Part shown: piece by piece, positions 33,065 to 42,140 of the stretch
Position numbering within the stretch: the stretch's first letter is position 1
Layout of the letters: the number at the start of each line of letters is the position of its first letter
Source: Arthrobacter sp. ERGS1:01
GTDB taxonomy: Bacteria > Actinomycetota > Actinomycetes > Actinomycetales > Micrococcaceae
Assembly (NCBI RefSeq): GCF_001281315.1
Contig: NZ_CP012479.1
Location: forward strand, 992,001 to 1,056,000
DNA: 64,000 nt
Reading direction: 5' to 3'
Notes under the pieces: generated by a model
Databases searched by the model: none
The model's input: only the letters and a program-made list of their open reading frames with translations
Told to the model about the DNA's origin: nothing
Translations under genes and position numbers: made by a program

Positions 33065-36000
33065 CGGCGTGCACCTCCACGAGCCTTGACGCGTTCCACA
33101 TGGGATACCGCGTCCATGAATTCATTGACGCCCGCCTTCGGCGGGAGCTGCACATTCCAAATGACAGGGGCACGGTCTACCGGATCTGATACCAGCGTGT
33201 GCACGTCGCGCCACTGCTCATTGGTCAGTACCGCATCAGGCTTGCGCCGCTGGTGATCAATGATTTGCGGTGCGCCCGTGTTGGTCAGCCATCCACCGCC
33301 GTCAAACAACGTCGGGGTGACCAGGCCGCCCTTGGAGTATCCGCCCGCCCGGTCCCAGCCCGTGCGGAGATCACCGTACCTGTCCTGGGTGTACCGGATG
33401 GAGGCAACCATGTTCGCCATCGGATTGAAAATATCCGCTGACAAGCCACGGTCCCTGTACGCCTCGAACGTGGACGGGATGAGCTGCATCAGGCCCTTGG
33501 AGGGCTGCCCCGCCGCGGCATTGGAGTCCCAGTTATTGACCGCATTCGGGTCGCCGCCCGATTCCTGCATCATCCGCCGGTACATGGAGGCAGAATTGCC
33601 GATCAGCCCAAGATCGCCGTGGCCTGTTTGGATCAGAGCCGCGTTGATCATGGGCATCCACCGTGCCCGCATGCCAACATCGCCGGCAACAGCTTTGACG
33701 CCATTGACGGCGCCCGACACCACTGAGCCGAGCTTGTCCTTCACCCACTCGCCGACTCCACCGATTAGCTTCTCTCCGGCCCCGATGGCCATGTTGACCA
33801 CGGAACCGCCGCCGGGGAACGCTGCGGTGAGCTTGGCCTTGGCCATGCCGACCAATGCCGCAACCGGGTTGAACCCGCCGCCGCCACCGGAGGGTGCGGA
33901 TGCCCCGGCCAGGTAACTGAGCGGATTCATGGAGTTCGGGTAGCCGCCCTGGTACACACCAAAGTGAAGGTGCGGGCCGGAGGTGATGCCCGAATTGCCG
34001 GAGAGGCCGATCTGTTGGCCGGGGCTGACCTTCTGGCCAACCCTGACCATGATCTGGGACAGGTGCGAGAACCACCGTTCCAGGCCATCGCCCATCACGC
34101 GGATCTCGTTACCTCCCCAGACATTGCCAAGGTTCGGGCTGACACCTGCGAAGTCCACGACGCCCGGGCCCGTGGCATAGACCGGGGTGCCCACAGGGAC
34201 ACCAATGTCAATGCCGTCATGGCTGGCACTGTAACCCTGTGTGAGTGTCTTCGACTTGGTTGGCCACACCCGGCCACCGTTGGCGAAGCCGAGCATGCCC
34301 AAGGCGCCGGCGCCGTGCTGGTTGAAAGCATCCAACAGCCCAGGCGCCCGGCCTTCAATCGATCGGCGCGAGGACTTCTTGACCACGAACTCGTCAGCAT
34401 GCACAATGCCGGCAGGTTGCAGACGCGCTCCCGGCCCAGTCCAACCACCAGTAGCCCAACCCGCAGGCGGCTTAACCGTCCCGAGCGGCTTGACGATCGC
34501 GCCCTTGGGGTCGATGAAACCGGCCACGGAGTTGAACGCGCCGATCAGTCCCTCGTTGATGACCTTCTCAATGACAAACAGCACGGGCTTTTTGGCCACA
34601 GCCTGGATTGATTCCCAAGCCGCCTTGACTGCGTCAACACCCTTTTTGAACGCAGCCGGGACGTCGTTCTTGATGGCGTTCGAGAGGAAATCGAAGACCG
34701 GCTTGATGCCCTTCTCCCACACGAACTTGATCACTGAACTGATCCCGTCAAAGGCGGGTTTGATGATGTTCTGCCACAGCCACGTAAATACGGGAGCCAG
34801 GATGTTGTTGATGTACCACTTGATGGCGTTGAAGATGGGCGTGATGATGGTGTTCCATACCCAGCCAATGTAGTTTCCAATGCCCTTGAATACGGGCTGG
34901 ATGATGTTCTGCCAAAGCCACATAAAGACGGGGGCGAGGACGTACGTCACCACAGCCACGATCAGCTGAAATACTGCCTTGATGACGGTGAAGACCACGC
35001 TGATGTACGTCTGGATGAAACCGAAATACGGCTTCACAATGTAGTTCCACAGCCAGGCGAACACTCCACCAATGACGTCCACGGCAGTTTTGATGATCGG
35101 CATCGCGGTTGTTTGGAACCAATTCACCACGGCACCGACGACGGCCATAATCCCGTCAAAGGCGGGCTTGATCGCGTACTGCCAGAGCCAGGTAAAGAAC
35201 CCGCCAACAGCCTTCAGGGCGCCATCAACAAAGTCCTTGAACCAGCCGATCTTGTTGTAAGCAAGGATGAAGCCAGCGACAAGGGCCACCAGAATGGCCA
35301 CGACAATGCCAATCGGGTTAGCGGACATGGCGGCGTTCAAGCCCCACTGGGCCGCAGCCATAGACTTAATTGCCTTTCCGACGGCCTCGACGACCATGAT
35401 CGCCTTTACCGCTACGACGTACCCCGCAACGCCAGCGGCAAGTGCCGTAATCCAGCCGCTGTTGTCGCGGACGATCTGCCCAAATCGCTCCATATGGCCG
35501 GCGAATCCGGCGGAGGTGATGTCGTTGTCGGCAGAGGAGAAGGCGGCGCCGAATGCTTGTAGCCCGCCAATGACCGAGTCGAGGATCGGCATCGCCTTAT
35601 CTCCGATGAAGCCGAAGGCGGCGGTGGCGGCCGGCAGGAAGAACCCGCCAATTTTGGTGGAGATGTTCTCCCACTGGGCGGCGGCTACTTGCTGCTTGTG
35701 AGAGAACGTGTCCTCTTCCTTGGCGAAGTTGCCCTTGGCGTCAGCGGACTGCTTTTCGATGGCAGCCATAACGGCCATCGCCTTGGTTTGGGCATCCAGG
35801 GGCGGCAAGGATCCGGTTGTGGCCGAGTCGAAGGCGTTCTGGGCCGCGGTCAAGGTGTTTTTGGCTGCGAGAGCCTTGTCCGAGTCGGCGCCGGACTTGG
35901 CTACCGCGTCGTTGTACTTGCGCTGTGCGAGTTCCATCTTGCCCGTGGCGACGGCGATCTTGCCGGCGTCCTTGACGGGCTTCAACAGGCCCATGGACAT

Positions 36001-37056
36001 GGCTTGGGCCTTCAGTGCCGCCTCGTTGAGGCTGATACCGTACTTCTCGATCGGGTCCATTTCGCCCTTGAGCGCTGAGGAGAGTGCCCCGACGGCTTCC
36101 GCTGCGGTGCCACCGAACATGGAGGACAGGTCAGCGCCGGTGGTGATCAGGCCGTTGGCTTTCGACCCGACCTGGTCCAGGCTCACGCCAGCGTTCTTCA
36201 GCTGCGCGCCCAGCACGGTGGCCAGTTCGTTGTAGTCGTTTGAGGACAGGCCCACCGTCTTCGCCGCCGTCTGGGACCAGGCCAGCATTTGGCCTTCGGA
36301 GGTTTTGAAGACGGAGCCGATGGCCCCAATGGACTGCTCGATGTCGCCGGCGCCGCCGATGGCGTCTTTGATGCCACCAACGACGGCGTCAACGGAGAAT
36401 TTGGCGGCCATGAGGCCAAGGCCTGCTTTGAAGGCGGTGGCGAACACGGATCCGCCGCGGGTGCCGCCCTGTTTCGCCTGAGTCTCCGCGTCCTGGGTGG
36501 CATCGTGGACGCCGCGAGAGAGGTGTTCTTTGACGCGCTGGCCAACGCCTTTCCAGCCGTCCGCGTAGGTGCGTGATGCGGTCTCAGATGCCCCCGCGGC
36601 GCGCTCCACGGCGGCCTGTGATTCCTTCAATTCCCGCTGCAACCGGTCTTGTGACGAGGCGGCCCCCAGCGTTTCAGCTTCCAGCCGTTGCTGGGCGGTG
36701 GCCAGGCGATCGGCGGCGGAGAGTGCTTGTGAGGAGGTTGTGCCGTGCTTCTGGGTGGCCTCGGTGAGCTTGGCCTGGGCGATGGCTACCTTGCGGGTAG
36801 CCGCCTCCTGCTTGGTGGCCGACTGCTCGGCCGAGGCCGTGATGCGCTGCTGGGCGACCTCGACCTGGCGGCCCAGGGCGGCCATGTCGGGGCGTGCGGT
36901 GTTGAATGAGCGGGTCATGGCCGTGCCCATGGCTTGGCCGGCGCGCCCGGCCTGGGTCTGCACGCCGGTGAAGGCGCGGGCCACGTCGCGGGCCAAGCCC
37001 TTGGTTTCGGTGGTCAGAGTTACATAACCAACGGCCAGTTCAACACCAGTAGCCAA
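33061..37056 (-). CDS. Tape measure protein with M23 peptidase and transglycosylase domains
   Basis: 1331 residues. The N-terminal third is coiled coil (RQVEVAQQRITASAEQSATK, then SAADRLATAQQRLEAETLG). Several membrane-type segments lie at about 590-760 (GIVVAILVALVAGFILAY). A zinc M23 endopeptidase lies at about 935-1040 (ASHDGIDIGVPVGTPV, GPHLHFGVYQ). A lytic-transglycosylase domain lies at about 1150-1290 (MMQESGGDPNAVNNWD, GLMQLIPSTF, YTQDRYG). It sets tail length and probably opens the cell wall during DNA entry. Overlaps the next gene by ATGA. Confidence 0.93.
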   Translation of the reverse strand: MATGVELAVGYVTLTTETKGLARDVARAFTGVQTQAGRAGQAMGTAMTRSFNTARPDMAALGRQVEVAQQRITASAEQSATKQEAATRKVAIAQAKLTEATQKHGTTSSQALSAADRLATAQQRLEAETLGAASSQDRLQRELKESQAAVERAAGASETASRTYADGWKGVGQRVKEHLSRGVHDATQDAETQAKQGGTRGGSVFATAFKAGLGLMAAKFSVDAVVGGIKDAIGGAGDIEQSIGAIGSVFKTSEGQMLAWSQTAAKTVGLSSNDYNELATVLGAQLKNAGVSLDQVGSKANGLITTGADLSSMFGGTAAEAVGALSSALKGEMDPIEKYGISLNEAALKAQAMSMGLLKPVKDAGKIAVATGKMELAQRKYNDAVAKSGADSDKALAAKNTLTAAQNAFDSATTGSLPPLDAQTKAMAVMAAIEKQSADAKGNFAKEEDTFSHKQQVAAAQWENISTKIGGFFLPAATAAFGFIGDKAMPILDSVIGGLQAFGAAFSSADNDITSAGFAGHMERFGQIVRDNSGWITALAAGVAGYVVAVKAIMVVEAVGKAIKSMAAAQWGLNAAMSANPIGIVVAILVALVAGFILAYNKIGWFKDFVDGALKAVGGFFTWLWQYAIKPAFDGIMAVVGAVVNWFQTTAMPIIKTAVDVIGGVFAWLWNYIVKPYFGFIQTYISVVFTVIKAVFQLIVAVVTYVLAPVFMWLWQNIIQPVFKGIGNYIGWVWNTIITPIFNAIKWYINNILAPVFTWLWQNIIKPAFDGISSVIKFVWEKGIKPVFDFLSNAIKNDVPAAFKKGVDAVKAAWESIQAVAKKPVLFVIEKVINEGLIGAFNSVAGFIDPKGAIVKPLGTVKPPAGWATGGWTGPGARLQPAGIVHADEFVVKKSSRRSIEGRAPGLLDAFNQHGAGALGMLGFANGGRVWPTKSKTLTQGYSASHDGIDIGVPVGTPVYATGPGVVDFAGVSPNLGNVWGGNEIRVMGDGLERWFSHLSQIMVRVGQKVSPGQQIGLSGNSGITSGPHLHFGVYQGGYPNSMNPLSYLAGASAPSGGGGGFNPVAALVGMAKAKLTAAFPGGGSVVNMAIGAGEKLIGGVGEWVKDKLGSVVSGAVNGVKAVAGDVGMRARWMPMINAALIQTGHGDLGLIGNSASMYRRMMQESGGDPNAVNNWDSNAAAGQPSKGLMQLIPSTFEAYRDRGLSADIFNPMANMVASIRYTQDRYGDLRTGWDRAGGYSKGGLVTPTLFDGGGWLTNTGAPQIIDHQRRKPDAVLTNEQWRDVHTLVSDPVDRAPVIWNVQLPPKAGVNEFMDAVSHVERVKARGGARR

Positions 37057-37063
37057 AGCGCAC

Positions 37064-37450
37064 CTACCATCCTAGAAGTTCATTTAGTTCGTCAATGGGC
37101 CGTGGTGTGTTTCCGAGTTTGTCCACGTGCTCGTCCTTCATCCATGGGCGGACCAACGGTTTCGGGACCTCGGATTTCTTGATGTGGGATCGGCGCGCTT
37201 GAGTGGCGCCGATGGCGCCGGTGTTGTCGTAGATGCCGGCCACCATGTCCGCCAGCGGGTGATACCAAACCCACTCAGGGCCCCCAGCACGCACCAGTGG
37301 CGCGTCAAAGGGCAGGGTGGAGATGATGGCGTGGCAGTCGTCCCAGGTGAACGAGCGGGACCCGATATCACGCCAGCGCAGGCCCCGCTCTATCAACGTC
37401 GCTTCGAACGCTTCAGGATGTTTTTTTCGGGCGTTGATCAGCCCATTTAT
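37064..37450 (-). CDS. Tail assembly chaperone, frameshift (T) part
   Basis: Frame entered by a -1 slip at CCCAAAA (37456-37450), where the upstream chaperone frame stops immediately at TAA. After the slip the reading is INGLINARKKHPEAFEATLI, then LRWRDIGSRSFTWDDC, giving about 128 extra residues and a 225-residue fusion (37740-37064). The charged LIERGLRWRDIG motif is typical of the second part of siphovirus tail chaperones. A TTG inside the frame (37396) could in theory start a separate protein, but there is no ribosome site. Confidence 0.82.
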   Translation of the reverse strand: MNGLINARKKHPEAFEATLIERGLRWRDIGSRSFTWDDCHAIISTLPFDAPLVRAGGPEWVWYHPLADMVAGIYDNTGAIGATQARRSHIKKSEVPKPLVRPWMKDEHVDKLGNTPRPIDELNELLGW

Positions 37451-37740
37451 TTTGGGAGGTCGGCCAAGTTTCCGTCGGTCCAGTCGCCGATGAAGTCCTG
37501 CAGTTCATCCTGGGACAGGGTGCGGAACGCGTCGATGGAATCGTCATCGACGTTGGCTTCCTTCAACCAGGCGCACACCTTGCCGACGTCGCCATTGTTC
37601 AGTGCCTCAATGGTGCCGATGGACAACTGGCCAAAGTCGGGGAAGGTGAAGTCATCGGTGAACAGCTCGTTGGTGAACGTCACCATCCGGTAAAGTTTGG
37701 TGGTCTTGCGGGCATTCTTGCGGGTCTTTGAAACGGGCAT
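37447..37740 (-). CDS. Tail assembly chaperone, first (G) part
   Basis: 97 residues starting MPVSKTRKNARKTTKLY (37740); a longer frame upstream is not supported. Acidic middle (ELFTDDFTFPDF, DSIDAFRTLSQDELQDFIGDW). Between major tail protein and tape measure, where all siphoviruses place G and GT. Ends LPK-TAA at the slippery site. Confidence 0.85.
   Translation of the reverse strand: MPVSKTRKNARKTTKLYRMVTFTNELFTDDFTFPDFGQLSIGTIEALNNGDVGKVCAWLKEANVDDDSIDAFRTLSQDELQDFIGDWTDGNLADLPK
37450..37456 (-). promoter_or_regulatory. Programmed -1 frameshift slippery site
   Basis: CCCAAAA on the minus strand, read C CCA AAA in the zero frame and followed at once by the TAA stop. It fits X-XXY-YYZ. Confidence 0.82.
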
Positions 37741-37784
37741 CGTCGGCTCCTTGGTGAGAATGTCGGCTCTGGGAAAGGGAAAGG

Positions 37785-37828
37785 CCTGTGCCCCGGCGAG
37801 CCGACGCATGGTGAAACCGGGGCACAGG
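37785..37828 (-). terminator. Hairpin between major tail and tail chaperone genes
   Basis: Perfect 12-bp stem CCTGTGCCCCGG / CCGGGGCACAGG (37785-37796 with 37817-37828), then CCTTTCCCTTT on the minus strand. Likely a partial terminator that lets the major tail protein be made in excess over the chaperones. Confidence 0.6.
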
Positions 37829-37839
37829 AGATTGGGGGC

Positions 37840-38400
37840 TTAGACGCCCGTGCCGTCGTCCATGTAGGAGACGGCCTTGACGCCGGAATCGTCCGGGAAC
37901 GCTTCGATGGTGACCTCGTACCGGATCACGTCCGAGTGGACGAAGGTGACATCACCGGAAGTGGTGATCTGACCGTCCGGGACAACCTCGCGGATCGAGG
38001 AGGCGGCGTCCTTCATGTCCAGCACGTACGCCTTTCGGGCGGGCATGCGGGAGGTGTGCTTGACCTTGACGGAGCCGGCGGTGACGGTGACGTTTGCTTC
38101 GCCGTGGATGAGCTTGAGCACCGCCGCATTCGCGGACTCCAGGAAGGAGAACTTGTAGGTGATGGAGTGCTCGGTGCGGACGATCTTGACCGCATCGCCG
38201 CCCCAGGCCTTGATCTTGTCGTCGGAGGCGTCCGTCGTGCGGGTCACCCCGTCTTCGCCGATGTAGCCGCCCTTGACCCAGGCCGGGTCGAGAGGGGTCT
38301 TGGCGTCGGTGGGCAGGGCGACGGACAGATCGCCAAAGAGCAACCCGCCAGTCGCGGTGATGGGGGCGCCGACGAGGACTGCGTTTGTTCCAGTGGTCAT
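37840..38400 (-). CDS. Major tail protein
   Basis: 186 residues, starting MTTGTNAVLVGAPITATGGL. Beta-rich with the tube-protein pattern: GYIGEDGVTRTTDAS, ITYKFSFLESANAAVLKLIHG, VIRYEVTIEAFPDDSG. Position after the tail terminator and before the chaperones fits. Flanked downstream by a hairpin, consistent with high expression. Confidence 0.85.
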   Translation of the reverse strand: MTTGTNAVLVGAPITATGGLLFGDLSVALPTDAKTPLDPAWVKGGYIGEDGVTRTTDASDDKIKAWGGDAVKIVRTEHSITYKFSFLESANAAVLKLIHGEANVTVTAGSVKVKHTSRMPARKAYVLDMKDAASSIREVVPDGQITTSGDVTFVHSDVIRYEVTIEAFPDDSGVKAVSYMDDGTGV

Positions 38401-38464
38401 GATGAGTACATCCTTTTCAGAGGGTGATTGCGTCGGCCCGTTTCAAAGGAAAAGCCCCGTCAGA

Positions 38465-38878
38465 TCAGACGGGGCGTACTTCGACCGCTTCCCCCCTGAA
38501 GGAGAACGTCACGGTCAACACATACCGGGGTATGCGAGTTTCACTGTCCGGGAAATAGGCTGGCCTGGACCAGCCCTTCCGGAGATAGACGCCCGGCTCG
38601 GCGCCGGGCCAGGCGCGCATCAACGCGTAGATGGTGCGTGCCAGTTGCGATGCGCGGGGGCTGTTCGGCGCCCAAATATCCAACGTCAACCGGGTTTCGT
38701 CCAACACATGGTCATGGACGCCGGCACCGCCCGTGTCCGTGACGGTCACAAGCTCCTCGGGTCGATCCGCGGGGATGTCTTGACTCACCCACACATCGAC
38801 CGGCAGGTAGGCCGTCAGAAAGGAGATGGCGCGGGCGACAGGATCCGGGAACAGGATGACCTCAGTCACGACCAGCAT
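38465..38878 (-). CDS. Tail terminator protein
   Basis: 137 residues: DPVARAISFLTAYLPVDVWV, ETRLTLDIWAPN, SQLARTIYALMRAWPG and a C-terminal RYVLTVTFSFRGE. This is the usual arrangement of siphovirus tail terminators (gpU-like), which cap the tail tube. Overlaps the upstream gene by 17 bp. Confidence 0.72.
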   Translation of the reverse strand: MLVVTEVILFPDPVARAISFLTAYLPVDVWVSQDIPADRPEELVTVTDTGGAGVHDHVLDETRLTLDIWAPNSPRASQLARTIYALMRAWPGAEPGVYLRKGWSRPAYFPDSETRIPRYVLTVTFSFRGEAVEVRPV

Positions 38879-39116
38879 CCAGGGCCCGGATCAACGAATG
38901 ATGCTTGCGGTTGCTGTTCAACGCGTGCCCGGTCGCCAGTACGGACACGGCCGCCCGGTTGCGTTCCAGAACAAGGTCAGTGACTTTGAAGCCCTTGGCC
39001 TCGCCGCCGGCAGCGGCCGCAACCTTCTTTGCGCGCTTCCGCAGCTCGTCCCGGACCTTGTGGCTGGTGCGGACATCTTCGAAGCCCTTCAGGTTCAACT
39101 TCAGCTTCTTAGCCAT
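38862..39116 (-). CDS. HK97-gp10-like head-tail protein, 84 residues
   Basis: Short basic protein, MAKKLKLNLKGFEDVRTSHK, then a helical KVRDELRKRAKKVAAAAGG. Position between stopper and tail terminator fits gp10-like/neck proteins. Overlaps both neighbours by a few bases. Confidence 0.65.
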   Translation of the reverse strand: MAKKLKLNLKGFEDVRTSHKVRDELRKRAKKVAAAAGGEAKGFKVTDLVLERNRAAVSVLATGHALNSNRKHHSLIRALDAGRD

Positions 39117-39450
39117 CCACGCGCCTCACTTTCACCTCGGTGCGGAACAAGGTTCCGGTGAAGAAGTTGGAAATCGGTGGCGCGTTGCCCTCGACACCGT
39201 ATTCCTCCCCGCGAATCGTAAACAGGTCTCTGCGTCCGCAGTTGAACCCCGGTGGGAAGAACAGCACGGCATCAGTCGTTTGCCGTTGAGAGGCCCCGTC
39301 TCGGGGTTCCTGAGCGTCCGGAACGTCAACACCGACCCCGGGGATGGGGACCGCGGCCGCGTACTGGGCGATGGCGTTTCCGTGGCTGTCCCGCACCACG
39401 CCCACATAGGCGCGATGCAGAACAGTTTCACCGCCAGCAAGTCCCAGCAT
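39109..39450 (-). CDS. Head-tail stopper-like protein, 113 residues
   Basis: ATG at 39450 overlaps the TAA of the upstream gene (TAATG). The protein has GVVRDSHGNAIAQYAAAVPI and DLFTIRGEEYGVEG with an Arg/Cys-containing middle, and is beta-rich like stopper proteins that close the portal channel. Assignment by order. Confidence 0.65.
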   Translation of the reverse strand: MLGLAGGETVLHRAYVGVVRDSHGNAIAQYAAAVPIPGVGVDVPDAQEPRDGASQRQTTDAVLFFPPGFNCGRRDLFTIRGEEYGVEGNAPPISNFFTGTLFRTEVKVRRVDG

Positions 39451-39977
39451 TAGGGCCCCCAATTCAGTCGGTAGGGCTCCAGGAGCTCCTTCTCGGTGGC
39501 CATCAAGGGGATGGACGCTGAGGCTCCCCCGGAAGTGGCGAGGGTCAAGGACTGTGTGCCGGCGCGCTGGTTCACGATGTTTCCGCCAGGGTTCATGACA
39601 GCCCGTGAGGCAATGGACGCAATGAGTCCGGCCACATCGGGCGCCGACTCATACCCGTGCTTGATGGTGATGCTGATCCCGGAGTTTCGCAGCGACCAGT
39701 GGCCGGTGCGCCGGCTCAGGATTCCCTTCGTTGAAGGGTCCACGTCTGCGAGAACGTCTTGACCGTCGCTGGTGCAAGCGATCAGTGCCACCAGGTTCGT
39801 GGTGGGGATGAGCACATCTTCCCCGCCGCGCCCGTCGAGGATGATCGTTTCCTCAATTTCCGGGGTGATGTGCCAGCCGCAGTACCTTCGCACTGACGCG
39901 GTTGCAGCATCAAGCCAAAACTGTGGATCCAGAGGGAGGGAGTCACCGGCGAGTTCTACTATCGGGGGAATGCCCAT
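39450..39977 (-). CDS. Head-tail adaptor (connector) protein, 175 residues
   Basis: DPQFWLDAATASVRRYCGWHI is the hallmark start of gp6-like adaptors, followed by beta strands (LVALIACTSDGQDV) and DVAGLIASIASRAVMNPGG. It follows the capsid gene and a small spacer gene. Confidence 0.78.
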   Translation of the reverse strand: MGIPPIVELAGDSLPLDPQFWLDAATASVRRYCGWHITPEIEETIILDGRGGEDVLIPTTNLVALIACTSDGQDVLADVDPSTKGILSRRTGHWSLRNSGISITIKHGYESAPDVAGLIASIASRAVMNPGGNIVNQRAGTQSLTLATSGGASASIPLMATEKELLEPYRLNWGP

Positions 39978-39997
39978 GGCGCTCCCTCCCTTCGGGT

Positions 39998-40153
39998 CTA
40001 CTTGCTGGCCGGGTTGGCGGCCTTGTTCGAAACAGCCTTGGCCTTGGGCTCCTCGGCCTTGGCTTCCGGCTCCGGTTCCAGCAGGCCGCGGCGCTTGGCA
40101 TCGTCCTTGCGGTAGCGGATGCCGTCAATGACGACAATGTCCACGTCAGCCAT
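39998..40153 (-). CDS. Small phage protein between capsid and adaptor, 51 residues
   Basis: MADVDIVVIDGIRYRKDDAK, then a charged Glu/Lys/Ala-rich tail ending NPASK. Starts 2 bp after the capsid stop. Such small genes with a DGIRYR motif follow the capsid gene in many actinophages, as I recall. Possible head decoration or assembly aid. Confidence 0.65.
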   Translation of the reverse strand: MADVDIVVIDGIRYRKDDAKRRGLLEPEPEAKAEEPKAKAVSNKAANPASK

Positions 40154-40155
40154 GG

Positions 40156-41397
40156 CTATGCTCCTCGGTGGCCGAAGACCAGGCGGGACGGCTTCCAGAT
40201 GACCTGGGCGGCGCGCAGCTCGGCACGCACGTAGGTCATGTTGCGCTGGGCGTAGTCCTTGTGCTGGTTGAACGCCTGGATGGACAGGCCTTCACGGTCG
40301 AGCAGGGCGACCTGCTTGAAGTCGCCGAGCAGGAACGTGCCGGCCTCGATGCGCTCGGACGTGATGCGCGGGCGCCCCCACAGGGTGCCCGGTGCCAGGC
40401 TGAACGGGCCCTGACCGTAGAAACGCTCGTTGGCGTCCTGCATCAGGTCGATCTCTTCCTCATCTTCGGGGTTGATGAGGATCGCGTCCACGCGGCCGCC
40501 GTTGAGGCGAGTCACCCGGGTGATGGCGCGGCGGACGGCCTTGACCATGTCCATCGGGGCGGTGCCCGTGAACGAGTGGTCTTGGATGCCGGTGGTGTGC
40601 AAGATGCCCTTGGGCTCGCCGGAGACGCCGGAGCCGTTGAGGAGCTTGTCCTCCAGGACCGAGTCCAGCGAGTACTTCAGCTCGCCGTTCATGTACGTGG
40701 CGAACGCCGGGGCGTCCGAGAGCAGCTGGTTGGTGACGTCGTAGCCGTCAGCGTAGGTGTAGACCTTCGCGTCGGCCAGCTCGGTGCTGATCTCGGAGAT
40801 CGGCTTGAGGGCCGCCGCATCCGTGCCCGAGGTCGCTTCGGGAACGACCTTGGCATTGCGGGTCACCGCGGTGACCTGCACGTACTCGAAGTTGCCGCCG
40901 GTCTGGCCGCGGCTGATCAGATCCAGCAAGGTCAGCTGCGGGCGCTCGACCTGGTCAACCATCGGGACACGAATGTCCTGAATGCGGGCCTGGGGGGACG
41001 TGAGGGCCTTGCGGTTGACGAAGAAGTCCTTCATCGAACCGATGCGGACGGTGCCGATGTTGATCGGCGTGCCCTGGCCGACGCCGGACGGGTTGGCCTT
41101 GGTGAATTCCTGGTACGGGGCGGACTTCATGAACCGCTCGCCCAGCGGAGTGTCGCCGAAGCCGTCTTCGTTCTTCACGGCGACTTCGTCGGACTTGCCG
41201 AACTCGACAAGATCCGCGAGAGCCTTCTCGGACTTCGTGATGGACTCGATGCGCGACTTCAGTTCAAGGGCCTCGGAGCCCTTCGACTCGATGTCCGCCG
41301 CTTCTTCTGCGGTCAGGTCGCGGCCGGCGGCTTTCGCGCCGTCGATGGTTGCCTGCATCGCCTTCTGGAGGGCGAGCAGCTGTTCTTTGAGGTTCAC
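40156..41397 (-). CDS. Major capsid protein, HK97 fold
   Basis: 413 residues. The first ~100 are helical (delta domain, MNLKEQLLALQKAMQATIDG, GSEALELKSRIESITK), removed on maturation. The rest has the HK97 pattern: GTVRIGSMKDFFV, TGGNFEYVQVTAVT, ELKYSLDSVLEDKLLNG, GEPKGILHTTGI, FLLGDFKQVALLDREGLS and FGHRGA at the end. A protease gene precedes it. Confidence 0.92.
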   Translation of the reverse strand: MNLKEQLLALQKAMQATIDGAKAAGRDLTAEEAADIESKGSEALELKSRIESITKSEKALADLVEFGKSDEVAVKNEDGFGDTPLGERFMKSAPYQEFTKANPSGVGQGTPINIGTVRIGSMKDFFVNRKALTSPQARIQDIRVPMVDQVERPQLTLLDLISRGQTGGNFEYVQVTAVTRNAKVVPEATSGTDAAALKPISEISTELADAKVYTYADGYDVTNQLLSDAPAFATYMNGELKYSLDSVLEDKLLNGSGVSGEPKGILHTTGIQDHSFTGTAPMDMVKAVRRAITRVTRLNGGRVDAILINPEDEEEIDLMQDANERFYGQGPFSLAPGTLWGRPRITSERIEAGTFLLGDFKQVALLDREGLSIQAFNQHKDYAQRNMTYVRAELRAAQVIWKPSRLVFGHRGA

Positions 41398-41414
41398 GTG
41401 AGTGACCTTCCTGT

Positions 41415-42140
41415 TTAGAGGGATTGAATGAGCTGGTTGAGCGCCAGGGCATGGTTAGACGGGGCTGCCTTCGGCTCCTCGACCTTGACCGTTTCCGGTT
41501 CCTCGGTCTTGGCGTCAGAAGTACCGGCATCCGGTTCCTGATCGGTGGTGAGAATTTCCCCCAGCGCCTTGTAGGCGGCCTGGGCTTCTTCCCGGTCGCT
41601 GGCCGACAAATCGTGGCCAGCTTTGATCCCGGCCCTGACGACATCGACTGCCGTCTTGACCGCGAGAATTTCGGTGTCTTGATTCGCCCCCACGGGGACG
41701 ATGGACACTTCGTGAAGGCGAAGTTTGCGCAGCTCGTAGTAGGAGCCGCCGTCTTCGGGCTTCCGGTCCACCCACGCGCCTTCAAGGACGTCATAGGCGA
41801 AACTCATCTGGCGGACGCGCTTTTCCTTCAACAGCTTGTGCGTGTGCTTGCCGGCCTCGGTATCAAGGTCCAGCTGGCACTTCACCAACAGGCCGTGATC
41901 GTCTTCGCTGCCGGCGGCGGCGCCCAGATTCATGAAGGGGTCATCCATGCGGTGTCGCCAATACAGGGGCACTGGCGCCTCGGCGGCGGCATATTCGGCC
42001 AAGGATTCCGCGAAGGCTCCCTTGATGACCATGTCGCCGTAGCTGTCTACGTTGCCGAAGACGGAAGCGTAGGCGGTGAAGCTGCCTTCGGCGCCGTCAT
42101 CGACGGCCTTCACGGCGATCTCAATGGTCTTGGTCTTCAT
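41415..42140 (-). CDS. HK97-family prohead protease
   Basis: 241 residues. GSFTAYASVFGNVDSYGDMV and GAFAESL open the fold. The catalytic His is in PLYWRHRMDDP and the catalytic Ser in RQMSFAYDV, followed by LRKLRLHEVSIVPVGAN. A helical, acidic C-terminus may act as scaffold. It cleaves the delta domain of the capsid protein. Overlaps the portal gene by 20 bp. Confidence 0.92.
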   Translation of the reverse strand: MKTKTIEIAVKAVDDGAEGSFTAYASVFGNVDSYGDMVIKGAFAESLAEYAAAEAPVPLYWRHRMDDPFMNLGAAAGSEDDHGLLVKCQLDLDTEAGKHTHKLLKEKRVRQMSFAYDVLEGAWVDRKPEDGGSYYELRKLRLHEVSIVPVGANQDTEILAVKTAVDVVRAGIKAGHDLSASDREEAQAAYKALGEILTTDQEPDAGTSDAKTEEPETVKVEEPKAAPSNHALALNQLIQSL

